Positions 7,618 to 15,025 of a stretch of DNA of 64,000 nucleotides are shown here, one piece after another. This DNA is from Achromobacter dolens (GTDB taxonomy: Bacteria; Pseudomonadota; Gammaproteobacteria; Burkholderiales; Burkholderiaceae_B), in the NCBI RefSeq assembly GCF_902859745.1, contig NZ_CADIJW010000007.1, positions 62,001-126,000 on the forward strand. Reading direction: 5' to 3'. Numbering within the stretch: position 1 is the stretch's first letter; the number at the start of each line of letters is the position of its first letter. The notes beneath the pieces are model-generated. The model was not told the origin of the DNA and did not search any database. It saw nothing but the letters and a program-made list of their open reading frames with translations. The position numbers and the translations under genes were made by a program.

Positions 7618-9030
7618 ATGCTCGAAACAGACAGCATTCAAGCGCGCAGGTCCAACGGGCAAAAAGCCCGGGAGCACGTCAAGCGCTCGTCCCACGCCGC
7701 CCTCGGCAATGTCGACCGGGACCCGATCCGGTTGCTGCGGATCAATAGCGCCGGACGGGTACAGGCCCTGATCCCGTTGCGCTACGGCCGCATGGCGGCC
7801 TCGCCCTTCGCCTTCTTTCGCGGCGCCGCCATCCTGCAGGCGCACGACCTGGCCGGCACCCCGCATACCGGCATCTCCATCCCTATCTGCGGCGACGCCC
7901 ACCTGCTCAACTTCGGCGGCTTCGCCACGCCCGAGCGGCAGTTGCTGTTCGACCTGAACGATTTCGACGAAACCGCCACCGGCCCGTGGGAATGGGATAT
8001 CAAGCGGCTGACCGCCAGCCTTGCGGTGGCGGCGGCGCACATGGGCTACGGCCGCGGCGACAGCGCCGACATCGTCATGGCGGCCGCCTGCGAATACCAG
8101 TTGCGCATGAACGAGTACGCGCAGAACAGCACGCTCGACGTGTGGTACGAGGGCATCACCTTCGAGCGCATGCTGCAGGACGCGGAAACCGCCGAGGGCC
8201 GCCGGCTGATCAGCCGCGCCATGGAAAAGGCCGCCGGCCGCACCAACGAGAGCATGCTGCACAAGATGGCGTACATGGAAGGCGGCCACTGGCGCATCCG
8301 CGACGCGCCGCCGGCCATGTTCCACCCCAGCGGTCCCGTGACGCTGCTGGGCAAGGCCGAGCACTGGCCGGACACGCCGACCTGGAAGAAGAAGATGGCC
8401 AAATGCTACGCCGGCTATCTCGATAGCCTGGCGCCGGACCGGCGCGAACTGCTCAAGCACTTCGCGGCGCAGGACGTGGTCTTCAAGGTGGTGGGCGTGG
8501 GCAGCGTGGGCACGGTCTGCCTGGTGATGCTGATGGTGGACAGTTGGGGCAATCCGCTGTTCCTGCAGGCCAAGGAAGCGCGAGAATCCGTCATCGCCCG
8601 CTATGCCCGCGACAGGGCGCCCGCGCATGCCGGATATCGCGTGGTGACGGGCCAGCGGCTGCTGCAGGCGGCCAGCGACATCTTCCTGGGTTGGGCCACC
8701 GGGCCGCGCGGCAAGCACTACTATTTCCGCCAGTTGCGCGACATGAAAGTCTCAGCCGACGTCGAGAGCTTCAACCAGAAGATCCTGACCGGCTACGCCC
8801 GCATGTGCGGCCGCGCGCTGGCGCGGGCCCATGCCAAGGCCAGCGGGCACTCGGTGGAGCTGGCCGCGTACATGGGACGCGCGGGCCCGTTCGCCGAGGC
8901 GCTGCTGGCGTACGCGCAGGGCTACGCGCGGCAGAACGAAAAGGACTACCGCCGCTTCCTCGAGGCCTGCCGCGCGGGCAAGCTGCCCATGCGCACGGAC
9001 GAGGACATGGCGGCGGACTTCCGCGTCTGA
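7618..9030 (+). CDS. DUF2252 family protein
   Basis: This 470-residue protein is recognisable as DUF2252 by RYGRMAASPFAFFRGAA, the GDAHLLNFG motif (~residue 92), LNDFDETATGPWEWDIKRL and the late FLQAKEA and RQLRDMK blocks. The family is distantly related to aminoglycoside-phosphotransferase-type kinases: HxLNFG and DFD resemble catalytic-loop and metal-binding motifs. The substrate is unknown. It is cytoplasmic, with no signal or membrane segment. It stands alone, convergent with the broken phospholipase gene 13 bp downstream. It begins 111 bp after the response-regulator gene, so a shared transcript is possible but not evident. Confidence 0.85.
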   Translation: MLETDSIQARRSNGQKAREHVKRSSHAALGNVDRDPIRLLRINSAGRVQALIPLRYGRMAASPFAFFRGAAILQAHDLAGTPHTGISIPICGDAHLLNFGGFATPERQLLFDLNDFDETATGPWEWDIKRLTASLAVAAAHMGYGRGDSADIVMAAACEYQLRMNEYAQNSTLDVWYEGITFERMLQDAETAEGRRLISRAMEKAAGRTNESMLHKMAYMEGGHWRIRDAPPAMFHPSGPVTLLGKAEHWPDTPTWKKKMAKCYAGYLDSLAPDRRELLKHFAAQDVVFKVVGVGSVGTVCLVMLMVDSWGNPLFLQAKEARESVIARYARDRAPAHAGYRVVTGQRLLQAASDIFLGWATGPRGKHYYFRQLRDMKVSADVESFNQKILTGYARMCGRALARAHAKASGHSVELAAYMGRAGPFAEALLAYAQGYARQNEKDYRRFLEACRAGKLPMRTDEDMAADFRV

Positions 9031-9043
9031 GCGCGTCCGGCCC

Positions 9044-11286
9044 TCAGGCGCCGGCCACGCCCATGGCCGGATCGCTCACCGTGTGCGCGCCGGTCTCGAC
9101 GCGGCCGGCGAAGCGGCGGTAGAACGCCGGATCGCTGGAACAGGTGACGGCAAGGTCATACCACTGGCCGCTGGCCGCCAGGCTCCAATTGCGCGTGGCC
9201 TTGCCCCCGCCCGCGACCTCCAGCGCCAACGGCGCGTCCTGCCGGTAGGCCTGCGGCGTCACGGTGAAGGTGCAGGCGTTGGCGCCGGTGTTGAGGAACT
9301 CGGCGTAGACCTCGCCATTGGCAATGTCGTAGCAGACCCGGATCTCGGGCAGCGAACCGCTGGCGGCGATGCGGTGGATGTCGCCCTTGAAATGGCGGTG
9401 ATAGCCGTTCGGGCCCAGCACCCACAGGTCGTACCTGCCCAGGTTGTCCAGCAACGCGTTCCAGGTGTCGGACAGGGTCTTGCCGGCCTCGACCGCGTAG
9501 CGGCGCGGCAGCCGGTCCAGGTGATAGCGGTCGTAGACGTGGAACACCGCGCCCTGCGTGCCCGTGTTGGCGAACACCAGTTCCACCGTGCCGGCCGCGG
9601 CGCAGCGCGCGCTGGTGTGCAGTTCGTAGGGCAGCGCGCGCGACGGGCGCGTGCCGCTGGCCTGCAGCGGCAATTGCATGTCGGTGGGCAGCGGCATCTG
9701 CGGCAGGGCTTCCTGCGCGCTGCGCAACTGGTCGGCGGCCGCGCGCGTGGCGCGCCCTGCCAGCGTCGGCAGCGCTTCGGCATTGGGCGTCTTGAAGTTG
9801 AAGGCGCTGGTCAGGTCGCCGCAGACCGCGCGGCGAAACGGGCTGATGTTGGGCTCGGCCACGCCGAAGCGCGCCTCCAGGAAACGCAACACGAGGTGTG
9901 GTCGAACACCTGCGAGTTGACCCAGCCGCCGCGGCTCCAGGGCGAGATCACGAACATCGGCACGCGCGGGCCGGGGCCGTAGACGCGGCCGTCCTTGGTC
10001 GCCGGCTGGGTCGTGCTGCCGGCGGGCGAGGCGTGCGTGAAGTACTCGAACGCCATGTCGGCATCGGCCAGCGTGGTCTTGCCGGCGGGGGTGCCGCCGG
10101 CATCGCGCGACGGCGCGGACGGCGACGGCACATGGTCGAAGTAGCCATCGTTCTCGTCGAAATTCACCAGCAGCACCGTCTTGCTCCAGACCTCGGGCAC
10201 GGCGGTCAGCGCATCCAGCACTTCCTGCAGGAACCAGGCGCCCTGCACGGGGCTGGACGGGCCCGGGTGTTCGCAATAGATGGACGGCGCGTTCATCCAG
10301 CTCACCTGCGGCAAGCGGCCTTCGCGGATGTCGCGCCTGAAGGCGTCCAGGTAGTTCTCGGGCGCGGCGCCCGGCAGCGTGTTGGCCACGCCCTTGTAGA
10401 GCGGATTGGCGGCGTTGTCGGTGGCCGGATCGTAGGCCTTGTACGGCAGCGCCTGGCCGGTGTTGGCATAGGGCACGCCGGGCTCGCCGCCGCTGGACAC
10501 CGGATAGCCGGAATTCACGTTGGCCTGGCGGAACGCGCGAAACGCGCCCAGCATGTTGTCGCCCCATTCATCGGGCATGTTCTGGTACGAGATCCAACTG
10601 ACGCCCGCCTGTTCCAAGCGCTCGGCGTAGGTGGTCCAGGTGTAGCCCTTGTTGACGTTGGCCGGCAGGCCGTCGATCCAGTCCCACTCGTTGTTGACGA
10701 AGGCGGTGTTGGTGGGCACGGCGCCGTTGGTGCCGGTCAGGTGGAACGAACGGTTGGCGTCGGTGCCGGTGTGCATCGAACAATGGTAGGCGTCGCACAG
10801 GGTGAAGGCGTTGGCGAGCGCGAACTGGAACGGGATCTCGCTTTCCTTGAAGTAGCCCATGGAGATATCGTTCTTGTGCGTGGGCCATTGCGCCATGCGG
10901 CCGCCGTCCCAGGCCTTCTGGCTGTCGTCCCAACTGTGCGGCGTGCCGGCCGCGCGCTGCGCGTTGTGGCTGCTGCCGTCGATATGGAACGGCGTCAGCA
11001 CGGCGCCGTTGGCGCGCTGCTGCTGCCAGACCTTGCGGCCGTTGGCCAGCGGGATGGTGAAGCGATCGCCGAAACCGCGCACGCCCTTGAGCGTGCCAAA
11101 GTAGTGATCGAACGAGCGGTTCTCCTGCATCAGGATGATCACATGCTCGACATCCTTGATGGTGCCGGTGGCGTTGTTGGCGGGAATGGCGAGGGCGCGG
11201 CGGATGCTGGGGGGAAATGCGGCGAGCGCGGCGGCGGCAAAACCCGCGCCGGCGGCGGTCTGGAGAAAGTTGCGGCGGGAGGTCAT
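9044..11286 (-). pseudogene. plcN: phosphocholine-specific phospholipase C, disrupted by a -1 frameshift
   Basis: Two leftward frames together encode one bacterial phospholipase C of ~747 residues. The first (from 11286) has a Tat signal (SRRNFLQ, Ala-rich core), EHVIILMQENRSFDHYFGTL, TGTDANRSFH and NFDENDGYFDHVPSPS, the metal and nucleophile motifs of the phosphoesterase family, and runs correctly to VFDHTS near 9893. The second frame then continues LRFLEARFGVAEPNISPFRR and the two C-terminal beta domains to 9044. The break is one missing C (plus strand) at ~9892, which would turn TCG-TG into TCG-GTG and restore Ser-Val-Leu-Arg-Phe. As written the protein ends ~27 residues after the break, without its C-terminal domains. 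A sequencing error is equally possible, because everything else looks intact. The exported enzyme would cleave phosphatidylcholine or sphingomyelin. Confidence 0.85.
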
Positions 11287-11450
11287 CGGGTGGATTTGGA
11301 AAGAGGAGCACCAACCTTGCCGCGAAGCATCGGCAAGACCCCAGCGAGTCTAGGAATGCGAAGTGACAGCGCCGTGAAAGCGGACGCGTCGAAGCGGGCC
11401 GCGGCGCGTGCGCGCGGCCTCAGTGTGTGTCCAGATGCGTCAGCGCGAGG

Positions 11451-12428
11451 TCAGCGCGCCGCGCGGCTGAAGCGCTGTTCGACCACCACGCCGCCCCATT
11501 GCGTGCCCTCGGCTTCCTGGGTCAGCACGAAGCCGGCCGACTCATACAGGTGGCGCGCGGCGTCCAGGCCCTTGAAGGTCCACAGATACGTTTCGTCAAT
11601 GTCGAGCGCGTCGACGAAGGCCATGGCGCGCGCCAGCAGGGCCCGCCCCACGCCCATGCCGCGCAGCGATTCATCGACAATGAACCAGCGCAGATGCGCC
11701 GTGCGCGCCGCGAGGTCACTGTCGATGGCGATGGAGGCCAGCGTGCGATTGCCGTCGGTGTAGCGCCACAGGTTCTTGCCCGGCGCGGGCAGGCTCTCCG
11801 CGAAGGCCGCCAGCCCCGTCGCCACCAGGCGCTCGAACACCACGCCAAAGCCGGCGGCCTGGGCGTAGTAGCGCGCGTGCAGGCCGGCCACGTCGCCGAT
11901 ACAGCCGGGCGCGTAGCCTTCCTGGATCTGCGACTCGATCGCGTCGCTGGCCTGCGCGGCGCGGGTGTTGGGGTTTTCGCGCGACAAGGCGTCGGCATAC
12001 AACGACAGGTAGCGCACCAGGATCTCCTGGTCGGGCGGCGCCAGTTGCCGCAAGGCGCGCGACACCTGCTCGGTGGCGAACTGATCGATGCGGCTGCGCA
12101 GGTCCTGGCCGGCTGGCGTCAGCGACAGGCGCGAGGCGCGCGCGTCGCCGCTGTCGGTCTCTCTCGCCACCAGGCCGGCCGCCTCCAGCTTGGCGACCTG
12201 GCGGCTGGTGTTGGACTTGTCCAGCCGCAGCACCAGCGCCAGGTCGCGCGCCTGGATGCCCGGCTGCAGGCCGATCTCGATGATGGCATGCACCGCCGAC
12301 GGCGCCAGCTCGCTGCCGGCCAGCGATGGCCGCATGAAGCCCAGTTCTCGCACCAGCTTGCGCGAGAATTCCCGCAGGTCGCGGATGGTCTGTTCCCGGG
12401 AGCGGGTGGGAAAATCGATAAGATCCAT
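11451..12428 (-). CDS. MarR regulator fused to GNAT acetyltransferase
   Basis: The 325-residue protein joins a MarR winged helix (residues ~10-150; LDKSNTSRQVAKLEAAGLV recognition helix, DARASRLSLT wing) to a GNAT N-acetyltransferase (~165-315; acetyl-CoA loop RGMGVGRALLARA near 255-265, then the LYESAGFVL strand). Such fusions may let a modification state or acetyl-CoA level feed into repression; substrates are unknown. The ATG at 12428 is the family-typical start; the upstream extension crosses the operator. It is divergent from the metallophosphoesterase gene, with two palindromic sites between them at 12445-12480. Confidence 0.88.
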   Translation of the reverse strand: MDLIDFPTRSREQTIRDLREFSRKLVRELGFMRPSLAGSELAPSAVHAIIEIGLQPGIQARDLALVLRLDKSNTSRQVAKLEAAGLVARETDSGDARASRLSLTPAGQDLRSRIDQFATEQVSRALRQLAPPDQEILVRYLSLYADALSRENPNTRAAQASDAIESQIQEGYAPGCIGDVAGLHARYYAQAAGFGVVFERLVATGLAAFAESLPAPGKNLWRYTDGNRTLASIAIDSDLAARTAHLRWFIVDESLRGMGVGRALLARAMAFVDALDIDETYLWTFKGLDAARHLYESAGFVLTQEAEGTQWGGVVVEQRFSRAAR

Positions 12429-12444
12429 GATGACGCGTCCTGAA

Positions 12445-12480
12445 GTTGCGGGTCGCAACCAATTTACTTGCGAATCGCAA
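12445..12480. promoter_or_regulatory. paired palindromic operator, probable MarR-GNAT binding sites
   Basis: Two related inverted repeats lie between the divergent genes: GTTGCG-GGT-CGCAAC at 12445-12459 and TTGCGA-A-TCGCAA at 12468-12480. Their centres are 22 bp apart, about two helical turns, so two dimers would sit on the same face. Placement 17 bp from the MarR-GNAT start and 19 bp from the phosphoesterase start fits autorepression plus control of the neighbour. Confidence 0.65.
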
Positions 12481-12499
12481 CCAAAACAAGCCCTGCCCC

Positions 12500-13321
12500 A
12501 TGAAAATTCAATTGCTGTCCGATCTGCACCTGGAGTCCGACCCCACTTTCGTCGCACACCCGACGGCGGGCGCGGACCTGCTGGTGCTGGCGGGCGACAT
12601 CGGCTCGTACCAACCGCGCTCCAGACTGACGGCGGACGATTTCGGCCTGGGCCGCTATTCGCCTCGCCACGGCTGGCCGACGCCGGTGGTCTATGTGCCG
12701 GGCAACCATGAATACGACAACCTCGATTTCGATGAAACCCACGACCGGCTGCGCACGCTGTGCGAGGCGCTGGGGATCCATTGGCTCGAGCGCGAGACCC
12801 TGGTGCTCGACGGCGTGCGGCTGGTGGGCACCACGCTGTGGACCGACTTCGACGCGCTGGCCGCGCCGGGCGACACGCTGACGCAGGCGCTGGCCAAGCG
12901 GGGCAAGGCCTTCCGCGCCGCCGATTTCTATCTGGAGAAAGCGCGGATGCGGCGCCACGGCGCCCCCTTCATGGCCGAGCAGATGCGCGAACAGGGCCTG
13001 GCCTGTCAGGCCTGGCTGGAGGCGGCGCTGCGCGCGCCGTTCGACGGCCCGACGGTGGCCATCACCCATTTCGCGCCAAGCCTGGCCAGCGCCGATCCGC
13101 GCTACGGCGTGACGCCGGGCACCGCCGGATTCTGCAACGCGCTCGACCACCTGCTGCCGCTGGCCGACATGTGGCTGCACGGCCACCTGCACTGCCCGCT
13201 GGACTACGAGAAGGAAGGCTGCCGCGTGGTCGCCAATCCGCTGGGCTACGCCCGCAAGGGCGAGCAGGAGGGCTACCTGCCCGACGCGTTGTGGGAAGTG
13301 CCGGACAGGCGCGGCGCGTAG
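12500..13321 (+). CDS. calcineurin-like metallophosphoesterase
   Basis: The 273-residue protein has all five family blocks: LSDLHLE (residues ~5-11), LAGDIGSY, VPGNHEYD, an internal ITHFAPS, and WLHGHLH near the C-terminus. These supply the Asp, His and Asn ligands of the two-metal centre, so it should be an active phosphatase, phosphodiesterase or nuclease in the cytoplasm. The substrate cannot be inferred. The ATG at 12500 directly precedes the first beta strand. It is divergent from the MarR-GNAT gene and probably under its control through the 12445-12480 sites. Confidence 0.88.
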   Translation: MKIQLLSDLHLESDPTFVAHPTAGADLLVLAGDIGSYQPRSRLTADDFGLGRYSPRHGWPTPVVYVPGNHEYDNLDFDETHDRLRTLCEALGIHWLERETLVLDGVRLVGTTLWTDFDALAAPGDTLTQALAKRGKAFRAADFYLEKARMRRHGAPFMAEQMREQGLACQAWLEAALRAPFDGPTVAITHFAPSLASADPRYGVTPGTAGFCNALDHLLPLADMWLHGHLHCPLDYEKEGCRVVANPLGYARKGEQEGYLPDALWEVPDRRGA

Positions 13322-13340
13322 GCCGGGATCGCGGCGGCGT

Positions 13341-14609
13341 TCAGCCGGCCGCGGTATCGAGTTCGGCCAGCACCTGCCGGGCGACCTCGTCGAGCGAGCG
13401 CCGGCAGTCCATGGCAACGCGCTGCAATTGATCGTGCGCGGCCTGTTCGCTCAGGCCATGGCGGCTGACCAGCAGCCACTTGGCGCGCTCGACCCGCCGC
13501 CGCTCCTCCAGCGTGCGGCGGGCCAGCGCCAGCGCGTCGTCCGACTGCCGCAGGCGTTGCGCCTGATCGCGCATCAGGTCGAGGATGGAGCGTTCCATGG
13601 CCTCGCCCACGCCGTCCTGCGGCGGCACGTCGAGAATGCGGCCTTGCAACTGGAACAGCATCGCCGGCGTGTCGTCACTGGCGTGATCGGCGAAACGGCT
13701 GAGGAGCAGCCGATGGTTGTCCAGTTCGGCGCGGGTCTCGACGATGCGGCGATGACATTGCAGGGTGAGTGCCTCAGCCAGCAGGCTTTCGACCGCGCGC
13801 ATCGCGTCGATGCGTTCGGTGCACAGGCCGAACCACAGCTCGGCCAGGCCAGCGTCGACGCGTTCGGATTCGGAAGTCCGCAGCGCCATGTCGCGCATGC
13901 GCAGCACCGGGCCTGCGCCCTGTTCCACCCGTTCCCAGACGGCCAGCGCATCCGCGCCGGCGTATTGCGCGAAGCTGTCGAAGCAGCGCTTCTGCAGGTC
14001 CGCCAGCTCCAGCACGCGGGCCTTCTGCGCCTCGGTGAAGTAGCCGGTGGTGTAGCCCATGACGCCGTAGGCCCGCTCCTGGCCGCACAGTTCCTTGCCC
14101 TGCATGAAATTCAGCAACGCCACCAGCAGGCGCGTGACGCCCGCATCCAGCGACGAATCGGCGGCTTCGAACACCAGCGCGAACAGGCTGGCGATGAGCC
14201 GCGTGAAGACCGCCCCGGCCTCTTGCGCCGCGACCCGGCGGTCGCGGATGGCGCGGCGCGTGCGCGGCAGTTCGTCGAGGCGGTACAGCGCGTACGCGAT
14301 GCAGTTGAGCAGCCGCGCCTTGCCGGCGCTGCGGGTGGCATCCGGCTCCAGCCGGTCGAGGAAGCGGCGCACTTCCTCCTCCACCGCGCAGGCGTCGGAA
14401 CTCAGGCCGGCCAGGGTCTGGCGCAGCGCGTCCTGGCCGCCGCACAGGTACAGGTTGGAAGAGCCGCGCTCCTTCTGCAGCACGTGCACCAGCTTGCTGA
14501 CCAGGGTGGCCAGCTCGCAGGTGCTGGCCAGCGCCTCGAGCCCGTGCAACTCGCTGCGGCGGGCGGCCAGGAGAAAGCGCAGGGTCGAAGGCATGGCGTG
14601 CTGCGGCAT
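13341..14609 (-). CDS. nasR: nitrate-sensing ANTAR antiterminator, NasR-like
   Basis: The protein (422 residues from the ATG at 14609; a second in-frame ATG is at 14594) has a large helical nitrate/nitrite-sensing NIT domain (~40-290; VLQKERGSSNLYLCG is the characteristic nitrate-pocket helix) and a C-terminal ANTAR RNA-binding domain (~360-420; RRVERAKWLLVSRHGLSEQAAHDQLQRVAMDCRRSL, with the conserved Ala and aromatic positions). In Klebsiella NasR, nitrate releases the ANTAR domain to bind leader RNA and prevent termination. It begins 11 bp after nirD and is the last gene of nirB-nirD-nasR. Both the nirB and nasA leaders carry matching attenuator structures, so it probably acts on both. Confidence 0.9.
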   Translation of the reverse strand: MPQHAMPSTLRFLLAARRSELHGLEALASTCELATLVSKLVHVLQKERGSSNLYLCGGQDALRQTLAGLSSDACAVEEEVRRFLDRLEPDATRSAGKARLLNCIAYALYRLDELPRTRRAIRDRRVAAQEAGAVFTRLIASLFALVFEAADSSLDAGVTRLLVALLNFMQGKELCGQERAYGVMGYTTGYFTEAQKARVLELADLQKRCFDSFAQYAGADALAVWERVEQGAGPVLRMRDMALRTSESERVDAGLAELWFGLCTERIDAMRAVESLLAEALTLQCHRRIVETRAELDNHRLLLSRFADHASDDTPAMLFQLQGRILDVPPQDGVGEAMERSILDLMRDQAQRLRQSDDALALARRTLEERRRVERAKWLLVSRHGLSEQAAHDQLQRVAMDCRRSLDEVARQVLAELDTAAG

Positions 14610-14620
14610 GGCGGTCGCCC

Positions 14621-15025
14621 TCAAGCCATTGCGGGCGGTTGGACTTCCACCGCATCGCCATTGAAACGCACGGGCCAGGCCCGCAGCGATTGATCGGAAT
14701 ACTCGACACAGGCGCCGTCGCGCAGACGGAAGTGCTGCTTGTAGAGCGGCGAGGCCACCACCAGTTCGCCGGCCAGGTGGCCGACGATGCCGCGGCCGAT
14801 GACGTTGGCGCCGGATTTCGGGTCGCGGTTGTCGAGGGCGTAGAGCGTTTCGCCGGCAACGGCGGGCAGATAGAACAGGGCCACCTGGCGGCCGTCCACC
14901 AGCGCCACCACGCCGGAATCGGCTACCAGGTCGCGGCGGGTGCAGGCGGGGCGCCAAGACGCGGCGTCGGGCGTGGCGTCACGCGCGGTCTCCGGGCGCA
15001 GGGCAATCACGGCATTCGAGCGCAT
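14621..15025 (-). CDS. nirD: nitrite reductase [NAD(P)H] small subunit
   Basis: The 134-residue protein has the Rieske-like fold of NirD (VADSGVVALVDGRQVALFYLP, LYALDNRDPKSGANVIGRGIVG, VVASPLYKQHFRL) but, as usual for NirD, lacks the Rieske Cys-His cluster ligands. It pairs with NirB for NADH-dependent reduction of nitrite to ammonium in the cytoplasm. Its ATG overlaps the nirB stop (15025), so the two are translationally coupled. nasR follows 11 bp downstream. Confidence 0.93.
   Translation of the reverse strand: MRSNAVIALRPETARDATPDAASWRPACTRRDLVADSGVVALVDGRQVALFYLPAVAGETLYALDNRDPKSGANVIGRGIVGHLAGELVVASPLYKQHFRLRDGACVEYSDQSLRAWPVRFNGDAVEVQPPAMA

Noticed and set aside
9898-11763. 621-codon rightward frame opposite the phospholipase gene
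   Set aside because: Val/Gly/Ala/His shadow with no domain; the opposite strand carries the Tat signal and phosphoesterase motifs.
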